Assembly (NCBI GenBank): GCA_036426205.1
Contig: CM071570.1
Coordinates: 5,159,872-5,223,871 of the forward strand
Direction: 5' to 3'
Length of the DNA stretch: 64,000 bases
Origin: Ascaphus truei
Lineage: Eukaryota > Chordata > Amphibia > Anura > Ascaphidae
The notes under the pieces were generated by a model. The model was not told the DNA's origin, made no database searches, and worked only from the letters and a program-made list of their open reading frames with translations. The first letter of the stretch is position 1, and the number at the start of each line of letters is the position of its first letter. The translations under genes and the position numbers were made by a program. Of this stretch, positions 1-11,949 are shown in pieces.

Positions 1-1228
1 AAAGATATTTCTGGCGCATATGGAGACGTTTGAGATTCGTATATTGGCGCACATCAAGCGCAATTGAAATTGGGTTTGCCATGCACCAATTTTGCCCCCC
101 CCAAAAAGCAGCTGTTGGCACGTAGTCGATAGGCCTCAGTGTGTTATTTGGTGTGGTCTCGCATCTCCGAGTAACCACTTAGTCACAGAGGTGAGGATGG
201 AGTAAAATCAACAGATTTAAAAGACCTTGCAATCTAACACTCTCATTCTTGCACCGAACCATCAATGTGGAAGAGCGGAGGAATGTGTCCTCCGTGTACT
301 CACCAACGGTCGATATTCCTACAGATGTGTGATATCTACACCAAAAATGATGTCATATCCACTTAAGCTTTAGCAGTTGGATTCTGCAGCGAAACTGCGT
401 ATTTTACTGCTGCAAAACACTCGGGCTACATTCTACTCGAGTTTCACGTGTTATCGCCTAGTTACATACAGTAAGAAAGTGCGATAGATTAAACAACGGT
501 ATCACAAATTGGCATGGAAATTACTTATTCCTGTTATTCGCTAACAAATATATATATACAAAGCGCTCAACCTACTAGAGATGTGCAATAATAAAACAAG
601 ACTGTGATTGGCAATTGGATGTGACCAAGTCCATCAGATAATAGTTTAAAGATCAATATCCCTTACTGATAGGATGGCCGCCTGGAAAACTTGAAGGCTC
701 TTCTCCCGAACCCCGAACAGATACTGTACATACTTTGCAAAAACGTAGTTCTCCTCGGTGAAGGAATGTCACAATGTACTCTTTGTTCAAAGTGTCCAAT
801 TGATCCTTCTATTGGTCCAAACGGGCTGTACGCCAGTTCAGAGACACAGATGCTGCTGCAAGACGAACAAAACGAAAAACGGACCAAAATCAATACATCT
901 GATCACTCGCGGAATCGTGTATCTCTTCTATATATCTACGCACACTTTCAATGGAGCATATAACGCATATGGAGATGACTTCTTAGACAGACTTGGCGTG
1001 TCCTTTTAGTGTTAGACTTGATTACATTCACTCTGATGTAGCTTGGAATTGCAGTTATTGAAAGATTTAATATCTATATCTTGTGGTGTTACATGGGATT
1101 TAACGTTTTTATCCTTTATCATGTGTTTACATACAGAACATTACAATTCCCACGTGTACAATTGCCCATCGATTTTTGCAGCTTCTAAATTTTCTATTCA
1201 CGTTGCTTTTCTGTTATTTGTATGTAGC
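1..1228. other. no recognised gene
   Basis: Mixed-composition DNA with short chance ORFs on both strands. I see no exon with splice sites, no RNA gene and no clear transposon end. The right part leads into the repeat with the direct duplication at 1229. Confidence 0.5.
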
Positions 1229-1352
1229 GTCCCTGTGGGAATACTACTTAAGGCCCCTACAGGGTTCATTGTATGGGTAGCTACAATTGTATTGTCTCTA
1301 TCCATCACATGGGATAGGTTGACTAGGCAGAACCTAGACACACCCACCTTCT
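1229..1352 (+). repeat. direct repeat copy 1 (124 bp)
   Basis: It begins GTCCCTGTGGGAATACTACT and ends CACCCACCTTCT. An apparently identical copy lies at 1938-2061. The stretch is followed by GAAGAAGTGCGCATGCGC and then a CGAAACGCGTTGGG motif at 1372-1385, a module that recurs in other frog-type foldback repeats in this window. Confidence 0.85.
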
Positions 1353-1937
1353 GAAGAAGTGCGCATGCGCACGAAACGCGTTGGGTGTTTTAGAGATCAT
1401 TTGGAGAGTGAACAGCACAAGGAGCAAACCTCTGCATCAATCCCCAGTTCCAGCAGACGGTGGAGAAGTGTGGCGAGGAGTAAGCGGCGGCGATTAGCTC
1501 CACCCAGCGAGTGACGTCATTTCGGACGGAAAATCTCGCGAGGGTTGGCTTGCAGAGACGCCCGGCCTGAGAGTGATCGGAGGAGGCGCCGGCGGCCATT
1601 ACAGAAGCACCACGCGCCTAGGAACAGCTGAAACCGGACTGCATCTCTTGCTACCACTGTCTGAATACTCTGGATAGCTTCTGCGGTCTAGCAACCGGAT
1701 CACCGTCACTGGACACTGCAGTACATCATTGGACTTATTTTTCGGTTTTGGACATTTGAGGCGCCGGTCTGTATTGTTATCTCTGTGTTTTCCACTAACT
1801 GTGTTTGGGTTAGTCTTTTTACCTGGCAGCTGTCCTATATTTAGTCACATAACACACTGTGTTTTTTATTGTATAATTATTTTGATTTTTAGATATATTT
1901 GTTAGCGCTATTCACACCATCCCTTTTTTTCCTAGTC
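1353..1937. repeat. spacer between the 124-bp repeats, GC-rich unclassified repeat
   Basis: It contains a perfect palindrome TGCGCATGCGCA, the CGAAACGCGTTGGG motif and a GC-rich stretch (1490-1620), then an AT-rich tail ending in CCCTTTTTTTCCTA just before repeat copy 2. The layout would fit an internal part of a repeat flanked by terminal direct repeats, but no coding sequence is seen. Confidence 0.4.
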
Positions 1938-2061
1938 CCTGTGGGAATACTACTTAAGGCCCCTACAGGGTTCATTGTATGGGTAGCTACAATTGTATTG
2001 TCTCTATCCATCACATGGGATAGGTTGACTAGGCAGAACCTAGACACACCCACCTTCTAGA
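1938..2061 (+). repeat. direct repeat copy 2 (124 bp)
   Basis: Appears identical by eye to 1229-1352. The downstream flank diverges immediately (AGAAGGTGCC instead of GAAGAAGTGC), which defines the repeat edge. Confidence 0.85.
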
Positions 2062-2960
2062 AGGTGCCTTGTGATGTGATAAAGTGATGTTACTTTGTAG
2101 AATCCAAACTACTCCCCTAATGGTCATAGTGACTAGAGATGTCACTATGGGGTGTATATGTAGTGAGGATGAAATATTCTAGTTCAGATTCCCAGAGGAG
2201 CTAAAGAAGAGGTATCTCATTGTAAAAAATATCAGTCTTGTGATGGGATTGACAGATACTGTACAGGAGGTTCCTCAATAAGGGCCTCAGAGTATCACAC
2301 CAGAGTCGCTCTGATAGCATGGGCATTTTCATGCAAGAGGGCAGTCTGCCTAGAGATCCTAGTAGAGGAAGGAACAGCCAAAATCCAGCACTGGATTGCC
2401 ACAGATAGTGACAACAAAGGAAAGAATGTGCATCTTTGGGGAATGCTGCCTGAGCCCACCAAGGAAGAAGTTTGTACCTTGTTCCTGTGAATAAAAGTAA
2501 AAGAAAAGTTACTGGCGCCATCTATCTGTTTCTTTAAGTGATTACCATCCAAGCCCTGCATGAATGCCGGCACCCTGAGAGACAAGGTCAATACGAGACC
2601 CTGAGCATCACTTGCACATAAGCAACACCTGAATACACAGTGGATCACTTTGGAGTGGCCCTCTTCTGTTGGCTGGGGTAGAGGTGTTACATCTATTTAG
2701 TTATTTATTTAAAATCACTAGGAGCCACGATTTGCTTCATATTAACCGCTTTTCTAAAGCAAACCTTTGGATGTTCCTCCAAACTCTCAGACGGGACAGG
2801 ATCCATTTTAAGTAGGTGTCAGTGTTTTCTTATTACAGACTTAAGTGTTGGTCTGAAACTATTATATGTGGTGACAAAAAATTGGTATAAAAGGTAGGTT
2901 TGAAGAAGCACACAAACGACTAGGATAGAGTCCAAACAATTTCTATTTGTATTCAATACA
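2062..2960. other. no recognised gene
   Basis: Unclassified DNA between the direct repeats and the Gypsy remnant. Part of it (about 2160-2680) reads like decayed repeat sequence but I cannot assign a family. Confidence 0.4.
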
Positions 2961-4862
2961 TCAGAGCCAGTGAGCACAGTGACGTTTCAGGACCAACTGT
3001 CCTTTCTTCAGACCAAACACCTTTTTGGTAGAAAGCCATACCTTGTCACTAGGATGATATGCTGGTATATCACGACGATGCCGGTCAGCCTGCCTCTTTT
3101 GTGTGGTCACCGCTTTCAGAAGATTTTCCTTTATCTTCCACCAAAGCCCCTGTAGCTCCTGGATCCAGTAATCGATGGCTGGGACTACGGATGCAACTCC
3201 TAATGAGGGAAGAGCTGAGGGATGAATACCATAGTTAGTGAAGAAGGGTGACTCCTGCGATGACTCACTCCGCAAGTTGTTATGGGAGAATTACGCCCAT
3301 GGCAAGAGGTCTGACCAGTCGTCTTGAGGCTCAGAGATGAAACAACGGATATATTGTTCCAAACACTGGTTAGTTCATTCTGTTTGTCCATTAGACTGGG
3401 GGTGATACGCAGACGAAAGTTGCCAAGTTGCCAGGTTGCTGGCAAAAAGCCCTCCAGAATATGGAAATGAAATGAAAGCCCCGATCCGACACAATGGCTT
3501 AAGGAGCTCCATGGAGTCGGAATATTTCTCGGATGAACACTTCGGAATTTTTAGCAGTATTAGATAATCCCTTCAGTAGGATGATATGACCTTGTTTGGA
3601 GAAACGATTTACGACCACCAGGATTCTGGTCATACCTTAGATAATGGGAGCTCCACCACAAAGTCCATAGAAATGGGTGCTTTGGTCCGAGAGCAGACAG
3701 GTCAAGTGGCGGCAAAGACTTTAGCTTCCTTCCGAATTCTGGGCCACGAGAACTTTTGTTCCTATAGTTCGATGGTTCTCCTTTCCCCAGGATGACCAGA
3801 GCTTTTGAAACTATGACCCCACTCCAAGACCTTTCGTTGAAAGGCTGATGAGACGAAAAGGCGTCCTTCAGGAACCTCAAGTCTTCTAGGGAGTCAAAGG
3901 TAGCCGCCAATATGATATGCCAAGACGAAAGAATGGGTTCTTCGCTGTGCTCCGCAATGTTGTCGACAGGAATTGGCGAGAAAGAGCTTCTGCCTTCACA
4001 TTTTTGGAACCTGGCAGGTAAGAGATAATAAAGTTAACTCGAGAAACTAATAATGACCACCGCACTTGTCATAACCCCAATCGACGGGTGCCCTCGATGT
4101 ACATGAGGTTTTTATGGTCAGTAATTATAGTGACCGGATTTTCGGTACCCTCGAGCAAGTGTCTCCATTCTTGTAAGGCTATCTTTATGGACAAGAGTTC
4201 TCGGTTGCCCACGTCGTAGTTTCGTTCAGCTGGAGATAATTTTTTGGAGAAAAATGCAGAAGGGTGCAACTTGGCTTTTGGATTTTTTTGCTGGGATAGC
4301 ATCGCTCCTGCCCCGACATCCGATGTGTCTACCTCTAGCATGAAGGGTAACACCGGATCGGGGTGCTGTAGAACTGGAATGAAAGCTGTTTTTAGTCTGT
4401 CAAATGCCTTCGCTGCTTCAGCAGATCATTGAGAAGGATCCGCCTCTTTCTTGGTTAAAGCAGTTAAAGGCGCCAAGACGGATGAAAAGTTCTTTATAAA
4501 CCAGCGGTAATAGTTCACAAATCCAAGAAACCGCTGAACAGCTTTCAGACTGAGGGGACGTGGCCACTCCAGAACGGGTTTGACTTTAGCAGGATCCATG
4601 GCTTATCCAGTGGCCGAAATTATATATCCCAGAAATGAGGTACTGGACTGGTGGAATTGACATTTCTCCAGCTTTGCGAATAGATGGTTCACCCGCAGAC
4701 GTTTTAGGACTTGCATCACATGGCCGGAATGTTCCTGTGCTGATTTTGTGAAAATCAGGATGTCGTCCAGGTATACGATGACATACTAGTCCAGGAGATC
4801 CCTAAATACCTCATTAACAAAGTTCTGGAATACAGCCATGGCATTAAAAAGTCCGAATGGCA
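2961..4862 (-). mobile_element. decayed Ty3/Gypsy LTR-retrotransposon pol fragment (RT, RNase H, integrase)
   Basis: Read on the minus strand from 4862 down, the order is reverse transcriptase, RNase H, integrase, as in Ty3/Gypsy. RT shows the MPFGLFNA block near the 5' edge and the catalytic YLDD at 4773-4762. RNase H (4353-4069) shows [36 protein letters not shown] and TDHKNLMY. Integrase follows (about 3900-2961) with FHP-type tail residues PSDKVWLSTKK. Stops and frame changes break it in several places. It is cut at about 4862, where a different inverted-repeat element begins. No gag, protease or LTR is recognised. Confidence 0.9.
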
Positions 4863-5138
4863 TCACATTTTAGGGTCAGATGGTACAGCTCCAATCTGAT
4901 TGGACGCTGTGGCATGTGCCTGCCTCTTTTTTTTTTTTTTAAAGGATGTTACGTTATCACCAAGGGAGATACGTCACATCCTTAAAACCACCTGGCTGAT
5001 ATCACATGGTATTACAGCCAATCGGATTGCAGACAATCCCATTGGTTCCTGTACCATGTGATATGTTCCATTCTGAAAAGATGTGACATCACAGGAACCA
5101 ATGTAGGGCAAAGGTACCATCTGACCCCAAAATGTGAT
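4862..5138. mobile_element. inverted-repeat (palindromic) element end or MITE
   Basis: ATCACATTTTAGGGTCAGAT at 4862 pairs with GTACCATCTGACCCCAAAAT near 5114-5138. Inner inverted stretches (CCAATCTGATTGGA and CAGCCAATCGGATTG) add to the palindrome. It abuts the truncated RT of the Gypsy relic, which suggests insertion into it. Confidence 0.6.
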
Positions 5139-5913
5139 ATCACAGGCCATATATAAGGCCTGGACATCTCATTTTACCTCATGAAGCTGACGAGACAACA
5201 TCCGTTGTGGATTTAACATGGGGCTTTGGATTGATAGAGGAAGATAGAAGATTAAAGAAAAGAAGAAAAGAATTACAGAAGAAGGTAGAAGATGGTGAAA
5301 GAAGATGAAAGAAAGAAGATTTTTTTTTACCTGATCTTCAAGGTGGATGGCATTTGATTTCTGGTGATGATGTCGCGGTTCGAGAGCTTGCAGATACGCC
5401 GGGATTCGGAGGGTGAAGACTTCTAAAGGTAAGTAAAATATTGAATTTATGTAATTGGTTTTTTTTCAGGTTTTTTTATTGTTTTTCATTCTTTTTGTGT
5501 ATTTGCTTGCCCATTGACTGATAATGTATCAATATGTGCCCCTTTTGGGTACAGATAAATACAGTGACAACCAAAGCATTTTGTGGCAAATGCTTCTTTA
5601 CAATTGATTCTTATTTTTTAAATGTCTGTTTATTGTTTGGATTAAATTGTTTGTAATTTGGATGGCTTGGTTTTAGTACATTTTAGGATTGGTTAGCGTT
5701 TTAAATTAATTAATTGTTTTGTTGGCTAGTGGTTGAAATTAATTAATTATTTTGTTGGTTTGTGGTTTTATTTAATTGATTGGTTGGCTAGTGGTTTTTT
5801 TGTTGTTGAATAGTTTTCTTAGATATGTGTTTATTTAATTGTATTGTTTTGGAATAACATAATGTTAATTAATTTGCTATTTTGGGGATAAATACTTTTT
5901 GGTGATGTGTACA
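5139..5913. repeat. unclassified repeat with TATA-like motif and possible donor site (left part)
   Basis: CCATATATAAGGCC near 5148 resembles a TATA box. It is followed by a purine-rich stretch (5236-5330) and a good donor AAAGGTAAGTAAA near 5427. The sequence then becomes T-rich. It looks like the 5' part of an autonomous transposon transcript, interrupted by the solo LTR that starts at 5914. The family is not recognised. Confidence 0.35.
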
Positions 5914-7089
5914 TGTGACTGTGGGGTAGCTGGCCTTCCAAATAAGGGTCCAAACCAATCTGGCTGCCCCTGGGAACCATGGGTAATGGGCCAAGAGGGT
6001 TAGCTCTTGGGCCCAGTATGATAATACACTGTGTTTCCATGTGACCATGTTCCCATATACGGTCCCCTGCAGGGTTATGGGCTAGGGATACCTTGTGTTG
6101 TTAGGATTTCCCATAGAAGATGGCTGCAGGAAAGGTACCTTGGGAGCAGGAGGTGAAGGGTGGATGTTGGGGAACATATATAGTTAGCCCCATATGTATT
6201 TGGGCAGCACTCAACTGCCCCAGAATGTATTACCAGTACTGTATTTGTTGTGATTTTCCCTTTCCGGGCATGCATTTAACCAGGGATTTGGGGTGCATGA
6301 GTTTTAAGGGGGATTTTGCTGGGAAACTGTTGTCAGAATGTGCATACAGGGTCGGGGTCCAAAGTTACCGGTTCCCCGGTAAATGTATCCGACAATTAGG
6401 CATGATATGCATAGACATCTGAGCTCAAAGGAGAACAAGGATGTCCAGAGGTGTCGGGCCCTTTGGTTTAGCAGGGAGGGGCAGAGGAACAGGTCCAAAA
6501 GCCATCTTTGTTCTCTGAGAAACTGTGGAACCTGCTCAGCTTGTGGTCATGAGTGGGCTGAGGGGAAGAAGCGACTTGGCTCCCCCTTCCTCTGACATCA
6601 CCAGCCAGATGAGCCCCGCTCTGATTGGCTGGTGGGAAAAGTTCCCACGCTCTGAGTGGTGAAAAGTCCCTGTCCATTTAAACATAGGACACAGAAGTCT
6701 ATGAAAGGGGCTACCTGAATTCGAGCTCTCTCACTTCAGACTTACAGGTCATCTTGGGACTGGTCCAGTGAAGCGCCGGTGGCTTTCTCAGGGGCATTGA
6801 GGTGCCAGGGAATCCTAGCCTAGCTGAGAGACGGTTACTTGATCCAGGCATAATCCAGTGACGTGGAGCGGGCAGGGTAAGCATTTTAATGAAGCATGCA
6901 CCCTGCAACTAGGAAAGTCTAGTTTTCAACCCCCAGGCCCCAATAAGTGTGTATATTCCGTCTGTATTTTGTATTTCATTGTGTGTACACAGGTTTACCC
7001 GAATAAACCTCATTTTATTCCACCATCTTGTTTTTCTTAGTGAATGATCCCAGATATAAATTTGTTAAAAGTCCTGGTCTCCTGTGACA
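5914..7089 (+). mobile_element. solo LTR, about 1.18 kb
   Basis: It starts TGTGACTGTGGGGTAGC and ends CCTGTGACA, with TG...CA ends and AATAAA near 7002. Flanks are GTACA before and GTACT after, consistent with a 5-bp target duplication with one change. A second, more diverged copy lies at about 22918-23814 and shares the TGTGAC start, a CTCTTG.GCCCAGTA block, CTTTCC.GGCATGC, a TTCCCC block and the CCCCAGTAAGTGTG / GTCTGTATTTTGT 3' section. Confidence 0.65.
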
Positions 7090-8341
7090 GTACTATTAGG
7101 CTATTTAGTTCTTTTATTTTTGGGGTGTTTAGGTGCTTGTTTATATCTTTTATTATTGTGTATTTTTGGCTTTAACGATTTTTATTAGGTTAACCATTGA
7201 CTGCTATAGTGGCTTATCATGCCCATATTATATGGGTATGATATACCACTGTGCCAATCAATGGGTAGAGGGTGGTACAGTGGCCCTTGGGTGGGTGGTT
7301 AGGCCTCCCAGGTGGGTATCGGGGGCGGGTGGGTTAACCCCTTAATTACTATAGAGGTTATTAATCGCTAAGGTGATTAAGGGGTTAGGGGCCATCAGAT
7401 TGTATTTTTTATGTACTCTTGCTAGCAACGGAGGACATGGATCTACAGTATACTGATGAGGAAGCTCTTCATGATGGCAGGGGTAAGTAGAAAGGTTTAT
7501 TGACTTTATTAATGCTGGCTGGCTTATGTTTTATTTTATAATGGGAAAATGAGCTATTATCCATATCTGGATATGAGTTATTTTGCCCATTAATGTATTG
7601 TGTGGGTTGTGGGGGATTGTTGGGGGTAGAGGAGGTGGGTAGTAGGGTTGTTGTGTTTATATTTTTTTATTGTGGGTAGAGGGATTGGGTTAAGGGGGTA
7701 GTAGCCCCAAGGATGGATGTTTAGGCCTTGCGGGGGGGGGAGGTTTGAGGTAATGAAAGGGTTAACTCAACCCACAACCACCATCCCTGCAAGGCCCAAA
7801 CACCCACCAAGGTCCAAATACCAGCTTCACCCACCCCCACTACACACAATAAACCGGGCGCTGGTGGTTAACCCCTTCATTGCCTTAGCGGTTAGCCACT
7901 AATGTAATGAAGTTGCCAGTAAATGCATTTTTATTGCATGGGATTCATGCCGGGGGTCTCCGGTGCTGAAGACTCATAGCATTAATCTGATGCAGAAAAA
8001 ATGCATTTTTTTCTAAGTCCTCTCTTGCCGCCTTCTCAGCAGCTTCTCCCCAACCTCACACCAACTTTTCCTGGCGTGAGCATTTTGGGAGAAAATCATC
8101 ATTCTAGAGCCGCGATAAGCCTTGGAAAACTAATCGAGGCTACTTGAATTGCACGAGTTTCAGAACCTGGCGAAAAGTGGCTTATCGCCGCTCACCTGAC
8201 CATTTTTTTTTTGACGGCTGTAAAAATGGCCAATTTATGCCTTTATCGCCCACTTATCAAGGCTTACTGAATAGCAGTAGGAATTTTAGCCGAAAAGTGC
8301 TTGATAAGTGGGTTAAGAAGGCTTATAGAATAGGCCCTTAA
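7090..8341. repeat. unclassified repeat (right part, continuing after the solo LTR)
   Basis: It contains palindromic units such as TTAACCCCTTAATTAC...GTGATTAAGGGGTT (7333-7387) and a related unit at 7847-7912. A short open stretch around 7433-7477 is followed by GGGGTAAGTAGA, possibly a mini-exon with a donor. The right edge (8100-8341) has repeated GATAAG/CTTATC words and ends AATAGGCCCTTA, typical of frog DNA-transposon ends. No protein family is identified. Confidence 0.35.
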
Positions 8342-9108
8342 GAGTTGCACTTGGTTACATGAGCATAGGGTTTTATGCCATTCGTTCATAAACACCTTCT
8401 TATCCAAACTAAATGTCTTAACTTCAATAGTTGCAGCCCCCTAGGGATTCTATTTGGCTTTGATAGACTGTTATACGTTAATCTTATTCCACCAAATTCT
8501 CATCTCTTTCACAAATAATGTTTCTAATTTAGGGATTAACACATCTGAATCTATGATCACATTTCCCTCTTCTTCAAAAAAGGAGTCAATTCCTGTTCTC
8601 TTACTCATCCTGGTTCCTTCATCCTCTCTGATTGCTCTCGTCCATGTTTGAACAAAAAAAGGACAAAAGAAAATATATTGGGAAAAAAAGAAGAGGAGAA
8701 GAAAAAGAGAAAAACAGAAGAAACAAACGAATGAAAAATGAAAGGCAAAAAGAAAGCAGGAAAAAAACAGAAGAACACACTGTGAATCAAATGAATCACA
8801 AAACGTGTCGAAAAAAATAACAAGAGAAATAAAAATGATACAAACTTTATTATAATACACATATTATAATATACATATTGAATATATAGTGCAATGTATA
8901 AAATCAGCAATCAAATATAAATATGTGCATCACCAAGTCCTGCTGATCAGTTTGGAAAAGAAGTTCCCCGTGCCGTTTCTGCTCTAGCGATAGTTCGATT
9001 CAAATAACGTTGCTCCTCGCATCCGCAGCCACTTCCACCCCCACGATCAAGTTTGGGGGTAAGACTTAGACTATCTAACCTATAATAAGTCATAAATAAT
9101 ATTAACAA
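8342..9108. other. no recognised gene; purine-rich tract
   Basis: About 8650-8820 is strongly purine-rich on the plus strand (AAAAAGAAGAGGAGAAG-type), which yields low-complexity chance ORFs. Nothing else is supported. Confidence 0.5.
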
Positions 9109-9114
9109 TGTTAA

Positions 9115-9290
9115 GCTCTTTAGATTGTTAGATTGTAAGCTCTTCGGGGCAGGGATTTCCTTTCCTATTGTCTTTGCTGCACTTATTGTATAATTATAAT
9201 TCCTTGTACTGTATTCTTTGTGAAGAGCTGAGTACACTTTTGGCGCTATATAAATAAAGACATACAATACAAACAAATACAATACAATGT
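9115..9290 (+). mobile_element. L2-type LINE 3' tail
   Basis: It has the characteristic TTAGATTGTAAGCTCTTCGG ... GGCGCTATATAAATAAAG end, finishing in short ACAATACAA repeats. The same tail follows the coding L2 fragment at 13342-14100. Confidence 0.75.
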
Positions 9291-9580
9291 AGCACATATT
9301 AAAATATTAACTTCTCAGTTGTCAAAGTGGTCAGAGAGACATAGCCAACCCCTAATTAGCTGTCTATTTGGGCTAGTAAAGGTTTCATATTTGCATATAT
9401 ATGGATGTTCTGCTTTCTGTTTTAGTTGTAGGGTATGTATGGCGCATGCTAACCCCTTTGGTGCCTGAAGGCACGCTTTTGCAATGCGTTGGTAGCCCTC
9501 AGGCATCAAGGAGTTAATAATTTTCTGCCATAGAGTTTGTAACAGATTGATGGTGCAGATCAAAGCACTAAACACTAAGT

Positions 9581-10424
9581 CAGCGGTCCACAACCTTTTC
9601 GGCACCAGGGACCGGTTTCATGGAAGACAATTTTTCCACGGACCGGGGGATATGGATCCGGGATGATGTCACAGTGTGTGTGTGTGTCACAGTGTGTGTG
9701 TGTGTCACAGTGTGTGTCTGTCGGTGTGTCAGTCACTGTGTGTGTCTGTGTGTCAGTCACGGTGTGTGTCTGTGTGTCAGTCACTGTGTGTGTCTGTGTG
9801 TCAGTCACTGTGTCTGTCTGTGTGTCAGTCACTGTGTGTGTCTGTGTGTCAGTCACTGTGTGTGTCTGTGTGTCAGTCACTGTGTGTGTCTGTGTGTCAG
9901 TCACTGTGTGCGTCAGTCACTGTGTGTCTGTCACTGTGTGTCTGTCACTGTGTCTGTGACTGCGTGTGTGTCAGTGCGTGTGTGTGTCACTGTGTGTGTG
10001 TCTGTCACTGTGTGTGTGTGTCACTGTGTGTGTGTCACTGTGTGTGTGGGGGGGGGGGTGAGTGAGGGAGCGGGGGGGGGACAAAAACGGAGCTAGGGGG
10101 GGACGGACAAAAACAGAGCTGTGGGAGGGAAAAAACGGAACACACCCCCCCCCCCACCACCCGCAACAGCCGCCATCTCAGGGAGCATCTCCTCACCACA
10201 GCTCAGGCGGCAGCAGCGTGCAGGAAGACTGCACCCGCTCAGCAGGCACCGGAAGTGCCTAGAGCGCGCTCCGAGGAGGGAGGAGGAGAGCGGAGGAGGG
10301 AGACACTGCCAGGGGCCGCAGTGAGGGGAGAGAGCCAGGGGCCGCAGTGAGTGCGGGCGGCGGCCCGGTTCCCAGCAGGCCACGGACCGGTACCGGTCCG
10401 CGGCCCGGGGGTTGGGGACCCCTG
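9581..10424. mobile_element. hAT-type non-autonomous element with internal minisatellite
   Basis: The terminal inverted repeats are long: CAGCGGTCCACAACCTTTTC at the left and GGGGGTTGGGGACCCCTG at the right. GGCACCAGGGACCGGTTTCA and CCACGGACCGG blocks sit inside. Flanks CACTAAGT and CTGTAAGT match in 6 of 8 positions, fitting an 8-bp target duplication. The centre (9670-10050) is a GTGTGTCTGTGTGTCAGTCA-type minisatellite, followed by GC-rich sequence. The ends closely resemble mammalian MER1/Charlie-type elements as I remember them. Confidence 0.8.
9670..10050. repeat. TG-rich minisatellite (CACTGTGTGTGTCTGTGTGTCAGT-like unit)
   Basis: A 24-bp class unit, GTGTGTCTGTGTGTCAGTCACT, repeats about nine times and then decays into (TG)n interspersed with CACTG. 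It lies entirely within the hAT element and explains the long Cys/Val/Ser-rich chance ORFs in all frames. Confidence 0.9.
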
Positions 10425-11949
10425 CTGTAAGTGATCACTAACTGTAAAGTGATATAATAAAAATCCAATACCAAACATGAAATTGATTTAGGTGAAAATA
10501 TAATGCCAAATGGCGTGATAAATTATATGTTGCAACTCCCTGCTCAAACCCTCTGGCTGGGACTGTCTTCACTGGTCTGTGATGGGAAGTAACTCGGCAC
10601 CAATCCTCTCTTCCTCTGGGCGGTACTACTCTATGCGTTTCACCACTATGGCTACGTTAGGATTATGACGCCCCCTCTCTCTTCAGACATTTATATATCT
10701 AACACAATTAAGAAAACCTGACCTTTAATTGATCAATAGTTATGGAGAACTCGTAGGAACTGATGTGTTCATATCATTAAGACAAAAAATATATTATAGC
10801 AGGATGGGTATCTAATATCCCCAAATTTGCATTCCAGAATGGTTTCTAAACGTTTTATAAAATTAAAATATATGCTCAATACATAATATAAATGAGTAAA
10901 CGACCCGTTGGTTAACTCTATAAACCAGCCCACAGGAGTAGGCTGGTAGGATGGGTAAAAAAGCGAGAATACTCTAGCATTACAAAAAAATAAGAATGCA
11001 CTAGCATTACAAAAAAGTAAGAATGCACTAGCATTACAAAACATTAGCCTTTCTTATTTATACAATGATGTGGACACATCTGAATATATTGACAATGGGA
11101 TTAACATGACTAAAACAATACTGGCATTAGTGACTTTCATCTTGTGAGTAGGCTGCACATACGAGCCAAGACACTCTGTGAATTAACCCACACTACGTTT
11201 TCCATCTGCACTTAGATTGTTGTTTTCTGTTGTTTTTTTCCCACATGCTCCCCCCGGGTTCTGAGAAAACGTAGAGTTCTGTAAGAACTCATATTACATA
11301 ACCCTAGTGTACAAACGCGTGATATCTCCCTCAACTCCACAGTGGCTTTGTAAGCGCTTAGTGAGGCCGATTTCTGTGACTGCTTCCTTATTTGTATTGC
11401 TAGGGCTATTTAACGCTGAATTAACACAATTTGTATGTATGCAAATTAGATGGCTATTGCTACCCATGTATGAATAAATAATTCCTAATTAATATGGAGG
11501 TAATTCGAAAAAATATATATTTATTTAATAACTCAAAAATGTAACACAGCTATGGACCTTGAGTTAATCTAGGCCGGTAAAAGAATAGCTACAGATGTAG
11601 CCAGTCTCATTGCTCCCCCAGATAACACAACATATGTAACGTAGAATACCAGAGTTTCTGTAGAATTCAATGGTGGTGTGGGTATAGAAAATCCCAATAT
11701 ACCCCCCATTCTGCACCAGAGGGGACAATAAACCCCTCAACATCTGTATGTTAACTGTTGCATTGTCAGGTTTTAGTTTTCTTTAAATCAATAATCTGGT
11801 AATAAATGTTTGATTGTTATAGTTTGCATCACATTGGGCAATAGTTGTACGCCACGTACTGGAGATCAGTATGGATATAGGTCCGGCGGGGGGATTGTTC
11901 TATGGTTTAACATACTAGTGGAAGGGTAGCCAACTCCACTCCTCTAAGG
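10425..11949. other. no gene; small tandem repeat and CGTTTCAC motif
   Basis: It contains CTATGCGTTTCACC at 10631-10644, a module shared with other dispersed repeats here. A three-copy tandem of an AAGAATGCACTAGCATTACA unit lies at about 10970-11042. The rest is AT-rich DNA with no recognised element. Confidence 0.5.

Noticed and set aside
9575..10096. Long Cys/Val/Ser and Thr/His-rich ORFs
   Set aside because: Products of a TG-rich minisatellite open on both strands.
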